Positions 27,296-35,239 of a DNA stretch of 64,000 nucleotides are shown piece after piece. The position numbers and the translations under genes were made by a program. The stretch comes from Vulcanococcus sp. Clear-D1 (GTDB lineage: Bacteria; Cyanobacteriota; Cyanobacteriia; PCC-6307; Cyanobiaceae): contig NZ_JACVZV010000013.1 of NCBI RefSeq assembly GCF_014654725.1, positions 1-64,000 on the forward strand, in the 5' to 3' direction. A model generated the notes under the pieces. It was not told the origin of the DNA, did not search any database, and was given only the letters and a program-made list of their open reading frames with translations. Numbering within the stretch: position 1 is the first letter of the stretch; every line of letters starts with the position of its first letter.

Positions 27296-27886
27296 TCAAG
27301 CCCCCTCGGGATGCCACTTGATGTTGCATCCGATCGAGGGTTGCTGTTCGGCGCTGATGGGCTGGCCGGCCAGGAGAGCATCGAGGGCAGCGCGCAGCGT
27401 GCGGCCATCTAGCGGTTCGGCGTTGCCGGGGCGGCTGTCATCCAGTTGGCCGCGGTAGGCGAGGTGATGGGCGCCATCAAACAAGTAGAGGTCTGGGGTG
27501 CAGGCGGCGTGGAAGGCCTTTGCCACGGCCTGGCTGGCATCAAACAAATAGGGGAAGCGCCAGCCGTTCCGTTGGGCCTGCTCCCGCAGACCCTCGGGTC
27601 CGTCCTGGGGGTGGGTGAGTGTGCTGTTGCTGGAGATGGCCACGATCTGGATTTGGCTGCCGTAATCGCGCTCCAGCCGACTGAGTTCCGGCTCGATGTG
27701 CTTCACGAAGGGGCAGTGGGCGCAGAGAAACAGCACCAGCACCGGCTGGGCCGTGAGCGTGTTGGTGCTCCAGGGTTCACCGCTGTCGCCGCTGCCCACG
27801 GGTCCCTGGCCGCCCCAGATCTGCTCGAGGGTGAAGGCGGGCAGCGCTGTGCCGAGCGGCAGCATCGTGGAGGGGGTCAACACCAT
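27296..27886 (-). CDS. Thioredoxin-fold (AhpC/TSA-like) protein
   Basis: The 196-aa thioredoxin-like protein has an N-terminal LPAFTLEQIWGG, the redox site FLCAHCPFVKHIEPELSRL with CxxC (CAHC), and VAISSNSTLTHPQDGPEGL. PYLFDASQAVAKAFHAACTPDLYLFD carries the cis-Pro, and the tail PSIGCNIKWHPEG with an extra Cys is typical of a bacterial peroxiredoxin-like family. Likely a thiol oxidoreductase; its partner is unknown. ATG 27886 shares CATG with the start of the divergent lipoprotein, so one of the two probably begins further in; ATG 27865 is the alternative here. Confidence 0.85.
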   Translation of the reverse strand: MVLTPSTMLPLGTALPAFTLEQIWGGQGPVGSGDSGEPWSTNTLTAQPVLVLFLCAHCPFVKHIEPELSRLERDYGSQIQIVAISSNSTLTHPQDGPEGLREQAQRNGWRFPYLFDASQAVAKAFHAACTPDLYLFDGAHHLAYRGQLDDSRPGNAEPLDGRTLRAALDALLAGQPISAEQQPSIGCNIKWHPEGA

Positions 27887-28481
27887 GGCGGCGGCTCTGG
27901 CGGAGTTGGGGCAGGATGCGCCGATTGTGTCTCGGCTGGCCTTGCTTCGATCTGCGCTGCATCGCCCTCGCTGCTGGAGTGGCCTTCTGCTTGCTGCCGC
28001 CTTGGTGGGCTGTGTGCCGGCCCATCGCAGCGCCAGCTGGGCGCTCTATCCCCTGCAGCGCAACCAGCCCCACGACGGCCTGGCGGTGGTGAGCCAGCCC
28101 GACGGCTATGGCCTGCACATCTGGCTGGAAACCGACACCAGCCAGCAGGGTGTGTGCCGGCCGCGCTGGTTGGTGGATCCGGCGCGGCTGTTCAACGGCA
28201 ACGGCAGCGCTCCCTTCAGCTCTGGCTTGGCCACCCGCGCTGAATTTTTTGAGGCCGTGTCCCGCAAAGACGTGCAGCGGATGCTGAAGAGCGAGTTGGA
28301 GGCCTTGTGCAAAGCCCGTGCTCCCAAGGCCCAGTGGCAGTGGAGCGAACCGCCTCGCAAGCCCGCCGATGTGAAGGTGCAGACCTTCCCCCTGGTGGAA
28401 GAGCAAGACCTGCTGCCCTCCCCCTATGAGGTGCGCCAGCAGGAAGAGGAGCTGATGAACGGGGCTCCACCGGCTTCCTGA
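27885..28481 (+). CDS. Putative lipoprotein, cyanobacterial hypothetical
   Basis: Up to 198 aa. The hydrophobic segment SGLLLAAALVGCVPAH ends in a lipobox (LVGC), so it is probably exported and lipidated. ATG 27885 puts about 45 residues ahead of the lipobox Cys, which is long; GTG 27927 gives a more normal signal peptide of about 30. The mature region (LYPLQRNQPHDGLAVVSQPDGYGLHIWLET and later DVQRMLKSELEALCKA) belongs to no family I can name. It ends 12 nt before the convergent photolyase N-domain gene. Confidence 0.7.
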   Translation: MAAALAELGQDAPIVSRLALLRSALHRPRCWSGLLLAAALVGCVPAHRSASWALYPLQRNQPHDGLAVVSQPDGYGLHIWLETDTSQQGVCRPRWLVDPARLFNGNGSAPFSSGLATRAEFFEAVSRKDVQRMLKSELEALCKARAPKAQWQWSEPPRKPADVKVQTFPLVEEQDLLPSPYEVRQQEEELMNGAPPAS

Positions 28482-28493
28482 GCTGCGGCAGCC

Positions 28494-28967
28494 CTACTGC
28501 TGCGGGCTCCAGTTGGCCCACACCTCCCGTTCGGCGCGGCGCCAGTAGCGGCTGAAGCGCCCCAGATCCACCCGTCCATCCAGCTGTACGAACGGCTCAG
28601 GCTCCAGAACCTCCACAGGCAGCTCCTGCTCAAGGGCCTTCCCAATCGCCTCCACCCGAGGGTCGGTGCCGGCGCTGGTGACGATGCCATCGGCCCCATG
28701 GGCGCGGGCGAAGGCGAGCACCTCGGCCGCCACATCCCCGTGGCGCAAGCTCACGGGCAGCTCCAGTAGGCATTCGTAGAGGAAGCCGATCCGCTTGAGG
28801 CTCACCGCTTGGGGCGCCCCGCCGGCGGGATCGCCGGTGGTGGGGCTGCGGCCCGCCAGGAGTTCCGCGTCGAACACGAACACCGCTGGCCGGTCGGGGT
28901 GGGCCTGCAGGGCGGGATTGGCGGGGCCGAGGGCCTCGCCGTGAATCCAGAGGATGGGGCGTTCCAT
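28494..28967 (-). CDS. Stand-alone N-terminal (alpha/beta) domain of a photolyase/cryptochrome-like protein
   Basis: A 157-aa protein from ATG 28967, corresponding to only the antenna-binding Rossmann-like domain of a photolyase: PILWIHGEALGPANPALQAH, then AVFVFDAELLAG, SLKRIGFLYECLLELPVSLR and DVAAEVLAFARAHGADGIVT. No FAD-binding part is present. The FAD half is the preceding gene on the same strand, 14 nt upstream, so the two are co-transcribed. In fused photolyases this domain comes first; here it is encoded second. It probably docks with the FAD protein to form a two-subunit flavoprotein (inference). Confidence 0.8.
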   Translation of the reverse strand: MERPILWIHGEALGPANPALQAHPDRPAVFVFDAELLAGRSPTTGDPAGGAPQAVSLKRIGFLYECLLELPVSLRHGDVAAEVLAFARAHGADGIVTSAGTDPRVEAIGKALEQELPVEVLEPEPFVQLDGRVDLGRFSRYWRRAEREVWANWSPQQ

Positions 28968-28981
28968 CGGGTTGGCTCTGC

Positions 28982-29929
28982 TCAGTGGCGGCGGGTGGGA
29001 CGACTCAGGGCGGCGGAGGGGCCGGATGACCGCGGGCTGGAGCGTTCGCGGCGGCCCGCATCCACGCTGCGGAGGCTGGGTAGTGGTTGGAAGAGTTCGG
29101 CCTCCAGCTGCTCGTAGCTGGCATCGAACGGGCAGCCCTGTTCGCTCAGGCGGCAGCTCCGGCAGAAGCTGCCGCCGCTGTAGCGCTCGAGGTTGCCTCG
29201 ATTGAAGAAGTAGGGCTTGTGGCTGAAGCTGCTGGCCACCCACTGCCAGCTCAGGTTGTTGCTGGCTGGATCGCCATCGAGCAGGTGGCGCAGGAACCAT
29301 TGGGCCCCGGCCTGCCAGCGGACCCGCCGCCAGTGCACCAGGTAGGCCGCCAGCCACATGCGGGCGTGGTTGTGCAGCCAGCCGCTGGTGTGCAGCTCAG
29401 CGATGAAGCCATCCATGCAGGCCAGGCCGGTGCGGCCCTCGGCCACGTCGGCCGGGAGCTCAGAGCTGTAGGTGCCGGGGTGGTGGCCGGTTTTGAGCTC
29501 TTCTTGATCGCGCCAGATGCCGCCTCCGAGCTGCTGCCAGAGGCGTTGCCAGTAGTCGCGCCAGCCGAGCTCATTGATCAGCTTTTCACCGGCTGGCCGG
29601 CCACCGCCGCCCGGGGCCTGCAGCCGGGCGAACACGGCATCGCGCACCTCCGCCAGGCTCAGTGCCCCATGGCGGATGTAGGGCGACAGGCGGGTCACCG
29701 GGCCATCAAGGAAGTTGCGTCCCTTGGCGTAGCGGGCCGGCTGGATGCGGCCCAGCAGCGCTTCGGCCTGGTGGCGGCCGCCGCGGATCGGGCTGAGGCT
29801 GCCTTCGGCTTCTGGGAAGAGGTGTTGCAGCTCGGCCTCCAGCGCCTGGCGGCTCTCGAACTGGCGCGGCAGCTCGCCTGGCTGCTCAGGCCAGCTGAGC
29901 GGTGCGCCGCTAAGGGAATCGGTGGCCAC
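28982..29929 (-). CDS. Stand-alone FAD-binding domain of a photolyase/cryptochrome-like protein
   Basis: About 315 aa from GTG 29929; the frame is open to 30091, with ATG 30019 as alternative, but that would overlap fabI. FAD-domain features are SPIRGGRHQAEALLGRI, RLSPYIRHGALSLAEVRDAV, ELGWRDYWQRLWQQLGGGIW, FIAELHTSGWLHNHARMWLA and NNLSWQWVASSFSHKPYFFN. The region just after has CRSCRLSEQGC (C-x2-C-x6-C), hinting at a metal or Fe-S site. The C terminus is Arg/Ser-rich. The matching alpha/beta domain is the next gene. DNA repair or photoreception cannot be told apart from sequence alone. Confidence 0.82.
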   Translation of the reverse strand: MATDSLSGAPLSWPEQPGELPRQFESRQALEAELQHLFPEAEGSLSPIRGGRHQAEALLGRIQPARYAKGRNFLDGPVTRLSPYIRHGALSLAEVRDAVFARLQAPGGGGRPAGEKLINELGWRDYWQRLWQQLGGGIWRDQEELKTGHHPGTYSSELPADVAEGRTGLACMDGFIAELHTSGWLHNHARMWLAAYLVHWRRVRWQAGAQWFLRHLLDGDPASNNLSWQWVASSFSHKPYFFNRGNLERYSGGSFCRSCRLSEQGCPFDASYEQLEAELFQPLPSLRSVDAGRRERSSPRSSGPSAALSRPTRRH

Positions 29930-30017
29930 GGGGTGGAGCAATCCATGCGCCGATACTGCCGCTTGGGGCCGGTGGCCGTGGCTGGGGGAGAATCCCCCGA
30001 TCGCAAGCGCCCGATCC

Positions 30018-30800
30018 ATGCTCCTCGACCTGCGCGGCAAGAAGGCCCTCGTCACCGGCATCGCTAACAACAAGTCGATTGCCTGGGGCATCGCCCAGCA
30101 GCTGCATGCCGCCGGCGCTGAGCTGGGGGTGACCTATCTCCCCGATGAGAAGGGCCGCTTCGAAGGCAAGGTGCGCGACCTCACCGCTCCCCTGGCACCC
30201 ACCCTGTTCGAGCCCCTCAACGTGCAGGACCCGGCTCAGATCGAGGCCGTGTTCAACCGGGTGAAGGAGCAGTGGGGCTCCATCGATGTGCTCGTGCACT
30301 GCCTGGCCTATGCCGGCAAAGACGAGCTGGTGGGCGATTACTCGAATATTTCCCCGGAAGGCTTTGGCCGCGCGCTCGAGGTGAGCGCCTACTCGTTGGC
30401 GCCTCTCTGCCGCTACGCCAAGCCCCTGTTTAACGAGGGCGCCAGCGTGATCACCCTCAGCTACCTCGGGGCTGAGCGCGCCATCCCCAACTACAACGTG
30501 ATGGGCGTGGCGAAGGCGGCCCTGGAGGCCTCCGTGCGTTATCTGGCCGCTGAGCTGGGCGCCGAGAAACAGGTGCGCGTGAATGCCATCAGCGCTGGCC
30601 CGATCCGCACCCTGGCCAGCTCTGCCATCGGTGGCATCCTCGACATGATCCACAACGTGGAGGAAAAGGCCCCGCTGCACCGCACCGTGACCCAAGACGA
30701 AGTGGGCGGCACCGCGGCCTTCCTCGCCAGCCCCCTCTCGAGCGGCATAACCGGCCAGGTGATCTATGTTGATGCGGGCTACTGCATCACTGGAATGTGA
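30018..30800 (+). CDS. fabI: Enoyl-[acyl-carrier-protein] reductase (NADH)
   Basis: The 260-aa SDR enzyme carries out the last reduction in each fatty-acid elongation cycle. LLDLRGKKALVTGIANNKSI is the FabI N terminus. DVLVHCLAYAGKDELVGDY, the catalytic Tyr/Lys in YNVMGVAKAALEASVRYLA (Y-x6-K spacing unique to FabI) and AGPIRTLASSAIGGI confirm it. ATG 30018 follows a short leader containing GGGGGAGAATCC. It is divergent from the photolyase FAD gene, whose start is about 90 nt away. Confidence 0.96.
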   Translation: MLLDLRGKKALVTGIANNKSIAWGIAQQLHAAGAELGVTYLPDEKGRFEGKVRDLTAPLAPTLFEPLNVQDPAQIEAVFNRVKEQWGSIDVLVHCLAYAGKDELVGDYSNISPEGFGRALEVSAYSLAPLCRYAKPLFNEGASVITLSYLGAERAIPNYNVMGVAKAALEASVRYLAAELGAEKQVRVNAISAGPIRTLASSAIGGILDMIHNVEEKAPLHRTVTQDEVGGTAAFLASPLSSGITGQVIYVDAGYCITGM

Positions 30801-30938
30801 GCGGCCGCTCTGGAAGGTCGCGGAGGATCGATAGGGCCTCGGCTGGATCTGTGAGCGGAACGCGTCGTGATCCATCGGGCCAAGACGCAGAGGCCTGATG
30901 CATGTCTCAGATAGATTTACGTGAGCTTTTCGGCCTGA

Positions 30939-31841
30939 ATGCTGCGCCAGGTTGGCCGCTTCGGTGATCTCAAGGTGGCTCTCTATGTGGGCCGATCGCT
31001 GTGGGATGATCTCGGTGTTGCTCTGTTGTTGTGCTTGTGCACAATCAATATCAACAAAACGATCTCTGCCCATGTAGCGCCGGAGATCCTGCTGCCAATG
31101 CTGGGCATCGCGGTTTCGATCTTCACCAGCTTCCGCAACAGTCAGGCCTATTCACGCTGGTGGGAGGCGCGCTCGCTCTGGGGTGCGCTGATCAACCACA
31201 GTCGCAACTGGCGGGACAATCTTTACAGTCTGCTGGGTGATACCGAAGCGGCGCGGGCGATCACTGGGCCGCTGCTGCAGCGGCAGGTGTTGCTGATGTG
31301 GTCCCTCAACAATGAATTGCGGGATCGGCCGCAGCCCTACGCGGTCCTAGCGTTGGACCAGCTATCGCGCTCATTGGGGTCCGGCGAAGTGGCCACCACG
31401 CAGGCGTTGCTGGTGGAGCAGTCGCTGGCGGTGGAGGCGCTCTGCCGAGAGGGACGGATCAGCGAGTTCGGGCGGATGCAGCTGCTGCGGGTGCTGGATG
31501 AGCTGTGCAATGCGATCGGTGGCTGTGAAAAGGTGCGCAATCAGCCGTTTCCCGCTTCCTACGATGCCTTTATCCGCGTGAGTGTGTGGGTGTTCGGCTT
31601 TCTGGTGTACATCCGGATGGATGCCTCCCATGAGCCCTGGGGGGCGCTAGTGGGCTATCTGGTGATGGCCGCGTTCATCACAGCCGAACGGCTCGGTGCC
31701 TACATAGAAGCCCCTTTCTTCGGGCCGGTGTTCGCGCTGCCGATGAATCGCCTCTGCGCCACGATCACAAAAGGCTTGCTGGGGGCGTCCCATCCCCTGG
31801 CGGTGCCGCCTGAGGATGAGCGCGCCACTCTCTGGACCTGA
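30939..31841 (+). CDS. Bestrophin-like ion channel family protein
   Basis: The 300-aa membrane protein of the UPF0187/bestrophin type has hydrophobic helices near residues 22-36, 46-62, 205-220 and 230-248. Between the second and third lies the conserved SFRNSQAYSRWWEARSLWG. Bacterial relatives form pentameric anion or cation channels; thylakoid bestrophins pass bicarbonate or chloride, which would matter in a photosynthetic cell, but the ion here is unknown. The 138 nt upstream, after fabI, hold no gene I can see. Confidence 0.88.
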   Translation: MLRQVGRFGDLKVALYVGRSLWDDLGVALLLCLCTININKTISAHVAPEILLPMLGIAVSIFTSFRNSQAYSRWWEARSLWGALINHSRNWRDNLYSLLGDTEAARAITGPLLQRQVLLMWSLNNELRDRPQPYAVLALDQLSRSLGSGEVATTQALLVEQSLAVEALCREGRISEFGRMQLLRVLDELCNAIGGCEKVRNQPFPASYDAFIRVSVWVFGFLVYIRMDASHEPWGALVGYLVMAAFITAERLGAYIEAPFFGPVFALPMNRLCATITKGLLGASHPLAVPPEDERATLWT

Positions 31842-31894
31842 CGGCGGCAGGTCGGATGTTTCGGCATGATCGAAGTATCGCGAGCCTCTGATCC

Positions 31895-32497
31895 ATGCGC
31901 ACCGGCACGATCCACCGCGTTACTGGCGAGACCGATGTGCATGTGAGCCTGGGGCTCGATGGCAGTGGCAGCTGCCAAGTGAGCACCGGCGTGCCGTTCC
32001 TTGATCACATGCTCCATCAGATCAGCAGCCACGGGCTGATTGATCTGGAGATCAAGGCGGTGGGCGACACCCACATCGACGATCACCACACCAATGAAGA
32101 TGTTGGTATCGCCTTGGGTCAGGCCCTGGCCCAGGCGCTGGGGGATCGGCGCGGCATTCACCGCTTCGGACACTTTCTGGCCCCCCTCGATGAAGCGCTG
32201 GTGCAGGTGGCCCTCGATTGCAGCGGCCGGCCGCACCTGAGCTTCGGCCTGCAGATCCCCGCCCAGAAGATCGGTAGCTACGACACCGAACTGGTGAAGG
32301 AGTTTTTCGTGGCCGTGGTGAACAACTCCGGCCTCACCCTGCACGTCCGCCAGTTGGATGGGGTGAATTCGCACCACATCGTGGAGGCTTGCTTCAAGGC
32401 CTTTGCGCGGGCGTTGCGCCAGGCCACCGAGGTGGATTCGCGCCGTGCCGGGGCGGTGCCCAGCAGCAAAGGGGTGCTGGAGCGGGCCGGGGCCTGA
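31895..32497 (+). CDS. hisB: Imidazoleglycerol-phosphate dehydratase
   Basis: The 200-aa manganese enzyme is the sixth step of histidine synthesis. The duplicated metal-binding pattern is clear: [33 protein letters not shown], and in the second half [16 protein letters not shown], plus [20 protein letters not shown]. Length is normal for the monofunctional form, with no phosphatase domain. The stop lies within a strong hairpin (32480-32509). Confidence 0.96.
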   Translation: MRTGTIHRVTGETDVHVSLGLDGSGSCQVSTGVPFLDHMLHQISSHGLIDLEIKAVGDTHIDDHHTNEDVGIALGQALAQALGDRRGIHRFGHFLAPLDEALVQVALDCSGRPHLSFGLQIPAQKIGSYDTELVKEFFVAVVNNSGLTLHVRQLDGVNSHHIVEACFKAFARALRQATEVDSRRAGAVPSSKGVLERAGA

Positions 32498-32509
32498 TCC
32501 GGCCCGCTC
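32480..32509 (+). terminator. Strong hairpin across the hisB stop
   Basis: GAGCGGGCCGG (32480-32490) and CCGGCCCGCTC (32499-32509) pair perfectly over 11 bp around an 8-nt loop containing the stop codon. No T-run follows, so termination, if any, would not be of the classic intrinsic type; it may stabilise the mRNA end. Confidence 0.45.
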
Positions 32510-32560
32510 TGGGCGCCAGTTGAGGGCAGTGCAGGCGGACCTGTCTGGGGATGTGTCTGC

Positions 32561-32596
32561 GAGTGGGCCCAGATGCCGCGGGTTGTGGGCCCACTC
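32561..32596. repeat. Perfect 11-bp inverted repeat with 14-nt spacer
   Basis: GAGTGGGCCCA (32561-32571) and TGGGCCCACTC (32586-32596) are exact reverse complements around 14 nt, between hisB and the carotenoid oxygenase gene. The core TGGGCCCA is itself palindromic. It could be a second transcript-end hairpin or a binding site. Confidence 0.65.
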
Positions 32597-32688
32597 CTGG
32601 ACAGTTGCTTCGCCCCCGCCCCCGACCTGGAGCGATGCCTTAACACTCCGTTACGCGATGATGGGGAAATGCGCCTGCCGCCGCCCTG

Positions 32689-34155
32689 ATGACCGCTGCC
32701 CCCGCTGCCGCTCCCGCCTACGACCGCGCTGATTGGGCCAGCGCCTTTCGCAATGTGGGCGTGGAGCTCGATGGCGTCGCGCTCACCGCGGCACGCGGCA
32801 CGATCCCGCCGGAGCTCGAGGGCACGCTCTATCGCAATGGCCCCGGCAGGCTGGAGCGCGGCGGCCATTGGGTGCATCACCCCTTTGATGGCGACGGCAT
32901 GATCACCGCCCTGCGCTTCGCGGGCGGCCAGGCGGAGCTGCGCAACCGTTTTGTGCGCACGGAGGGTTGGCAGGCGGAGGAAGCGGCAGACAAATTCCTC
33001 TACCGCGGTGTGTTCGGCACCCAGAAACCCGGAGGCATCGCCGCCAATGCCTTCGACCTGCGGCTCAAGAACATCGCCAACACCCATGTGGTGTGCCTCG
33101 GTGATCAGCTCCTGGCGCTGTGGGAGGCGGCTGAGCCCCACGCCCTCGACCCCGACACCCTGGAAACCCGCGGCCTCAGCCGCCTGGATGGCTTGTTGAA
33201 AAAGGGCGAGGCCTTCAGCGCCCACCCCCGCTTCGATCCCGGCCATCACGGCGAGCCCCGCATGGTGACCTTCGGCGTGAAGGCGGGCCCGCGCAGCACG
33301 ATCCGGCTGATGGAGTTTTCCAGCGCGGGCACGCTGCTGGCCGACAGCAAGCACAGCTTCAAGGGTTTCGCCTTCCTGCACGATTTCGCCATCACCCCCA
33401 ACTGGGCGGTGTTCCTCCAGAACGCCGTGGCCTTCAATCCCACCGGCTTCGTGCTGGGCCAGAAGGGTGCAGCGCAGTGCCTGAGCTCCAAGCCGGGAGA
33501 GCACGGTCAGTTCTGGTTGATCCCCCGCAGTTCCGGCAGCGCCGCGGGCCGTGAGCCGCTCCAGATCGCCGCGCCGGAAGGCTTTGTGTTCCACCACCTC
33601 AATGCGTTTGAAGAGGGCGATGAACTGGTGGTGGATTCGATCTACTACGCCGATTTCCCCTCGATCGGGCCCGACGTGGATTTCCGCCAGGTGGATTTCG
33701 AGAGCATCCCCGAAGGCCAGCTGGTGCGCTGCCGCATCAACCTCACCGATGGCAGCGTCACGAGCGAGCTGCTTGAGGAGCGCACCTGCGAATTTGCGAT
33801 GGTGAACCCCGCTCGGCAGGGCTTGGATGCTCACGTGAGCTGGATGGCTGTGGCCGAGCGCGAGCGGGGTAACGATCCGCTGCAGGCGATCAAGAAGCTC
33901 GATCTCCGCACCGGGGACGGCCGGGTGTGGAGCGCAGCACCGCGCGGGTTTGTGAGTGAGCCGGTGATGGTGCCCCGCCCTGGTGCCACGGCAGAAGACG
34001 ACGGCTGGGTGCTCTGCCTGGTGTGGAACGGCGCCCGCTGCGCCAGCGATCTGGTGATTCTCGATGCAGCGTCGATGGCGGAAGTGGCCGTGCTGGAACT
34101 GCCCCTGGCGGTGCCCCACGGCCTGCATGGCAGCTGGGCGCCTGCATCGGCTTGA
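32689..34155 (+). CDS. Carotenoid oxygenase (RPE65/CCD family)
   Basis: The 488-aa beta-propeller dioxygenase cleaves carotenoids or apocarotenoids. Family marks are PPELEGTLYRNGPGRLERGG and HHPFDGDGMI. The four iron-binding His are in NIANTHVVCLG, KGFAFLHDFAIT, VFHHLNAFEEGDELVVD and LAVPHGLHGSWAP. Length and N terminus are like cyanobacterial apocarotenoid oxygenases (Synechocystis Diox1 type) that make retinal, but substrate position cannot be read off. The stop overlaps the next ATG by 1 nt (TGATG). Confidence 0.93.
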   Translation: MTAAPAAAPAYDRADWASAFRNVGVELDGVALTAARGTIPPELEGTLYRNGPGRLERGGHWVHHPFDGDGMITALRFAGGQAELRNRFVRTEGWQAEEAADKFLYRGVFGTQKPGGIAANAFDLRLKNIANTHVVCLGDQLLALWEAAEPHALDPDTLETRGLSRLDGLLKKGEAFSAHPRFDPGHHGEPRMVTFGVKAGPRSTIRLMEFSSAGTLLADSKHSFKGFAFLHDFAITPNWAVFLQNAVAFNPTGFVLGQKGAAQCLSSKPGEHGQFWLIPRSSGSAAGREPLQIAAPEGFVFHHLNAFEEGDELVVDSIYYADFPSIGPDVDFRQVDFESIPEGQLVRCRINLTDGSVTSELLEERTCEFAMVNPARQGLDAHVSWMAVAERERGNDPLQAIKKLDLRTGDGRVWSAAPRGFVSEPVMVPRPGATAEDDGWVLCLVWNGARCASDLVILDAASMAEVAVLELPLAVPHGLHGSWAPASA

Positions 34156-34451
34156 TGCCCTGGTTTGTGAAGCAGGAAACCTTCCTGCGTTCCTATGCGC
34201 AGATGAAGCCCCACCTGCAGGCGCATCGCGCCTGGGTGGAGCAGTTGCGTGAGGCTGGGACCGTGCTCAGCAGCGGCTATTTGGTGGACGGGGCTGGGCG
34301 GCCTGGTGGGGGAGGTCTGCTGCTGCTGCAGGCTGCCGACTACGCCGAGGCGGAAGCCCTGGTGCTGCAAGACCCGATGGTGCGCAGTGGCGGCGTGGAA
34401 TGGCGGCTGCAGGAATGGCGGCCGTCAGTCGGTGATCTGGGCGTGCCCTGA
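34155..34451 (+). CDS. YCII-like domain protein
   Basis: The 98-aa ferredoxin-like small protein shows MKPHLQAHRAWVEQLREAGT, GGLLLLQAADYAEAEALVLQ and DPMVRSGGVEWRLQEW, the pattern of YciI-like proteins (H...L...G, then A...DP...G). Relatives act in small-molecule binding or hydrolysis or as dehalogenase-like enzymes; the function here is unknown. ATG 34155 overlaps the carotenoid oxygenase stop, suggesting coupled translation and perhaps a linked role in apocarotenoid handling (inference). Confidence 0.8.
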   Translation: MPWFVKQETFLRSYAQMKPHLQAHRAWVEQLREAGTVLSSGYLVDGAGRPGGGGLLLLQAADYAEAEALVLQDPMVRSGGVEWRLQEWRPSVGDLGVP

Positions 34452-34558
34452 AGCCTTGTTGGGGCTTGTTCAGTTGCATCTGGTTGCAGATCGCTGCAAG
34501 ACCGGTCGCATGGCTCCGCAGGGCTGCCCTTAGACACAAGGGAGATGCCCAGACACCC

Positions 34559-35239
34559 GTGGTTTCGCTCCGGTTCGCTGCTGTTGCTCTGAGTGCCCTG
34601 CCGCTGGCGGTGCCGGTTCAGGCGCAGCCACTCAGCTGCAACGGCACCCTGCTCCAACTGCAGGAGCAGGAGCAGGGCAGTGCCGCCTTTGATCGCTTCA
34701 GCTTTAACCTGGGCCTCGAGGCCGAAGCCCCCACCAAGGCCGCGGCGCTCGATCAGCTGAATGCCCGCCTGGCAGAGGTGCGCAAGGCGGTGACGCCCCT
34801 GGCCAGTGGGAAGCTCACGATTCCGGCGCCGTCCACCTATCCCAGCGGTGGCGGTAGCGCGGGGCCGGTGCGTGAGCGGGCCACCACCACGGTGTCGGGC
34901 ACGGTGAGCAAGGCGAATTACAACTCCCTGATCCAGGTAGCCGGCCGGTTGCCCGGCTTGAACCTGCGTGGCTTCACGGCGGAAGCGGCCACTGGCAGTG
35001 AAGCCCAGCTGCGCACTCGGCTGCTGCGGGAGGCGCTGGCGGACGGCCAGCGGCAGGCGCAGGCCACGGCTGATGCGCTGGGTCTGCGGCGGGTTCAGCT
35101 CCTGCGCATCGACCAACGCGGCGGCGGTTCGATCCGTCCGATGCCCTACGCGATGGCAGCGCGGAATAGCTTCAATCCCGATGAAGCTCGGGCGCCACAG
35201 AGCAGCGTGAGTCTGGGGTTGGACTACTGCTTGTCTTGA
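34559..35239 (+). CDS. SIMPL (DUF541) domain exported protein
   Basis: GTG 34559 gives 226 aa starting with a signal peptide VSLRFAAVALSALPLAVPVQAQ (cleavage likely after AQA). The mature part has alternating-pattern features of SIMPL proteins: FDRFSFNLGLEAEAPTKAAALDQLNARL, TTTVSGTVSKANYNSLIQVA and REALADGQRQAQATADALGL. These periplasmic proteins are poorly characterised. The frame is open upstream to 34466, without a better start. The 3' end overlaps rdgB by 16 bp, tail to tail. Confidence 0.82.
   Translation: MVSLRFAAVALSALPLAVPVQAQPLSCNGTLLQLQEQEQGSAAFDRFSFNLGLEAEAPTKAAALDQLNARLAEVRKAVTPLASGKLTIPAPSTYPSGGGSAGPVRERATTTVSGTVSKANYNSLIQVAGRLPGLNLRGFTAEAATGSEAQLRTRLLREALADGQRQAQATADALGLRRVQLLRIDQRGGGSIRPMPYAMAARNSFNPDEARAPQSSVSLGLDYCLS

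Noticed and set aside
28982-30091. Longer start for the FAD-domain gene (30091 or 30019)
   Set aside because: The extra N-terminal residues show no conservation and would overlap the fabI start; GTG 29929 fits the domain boundary better.
32278-34128. 616-codon open frame on the minus strand
   Set aside because: Antisense to the carotenoid oxygenase and the end of hisB, which are certain; composition is typical of a shadow frame.
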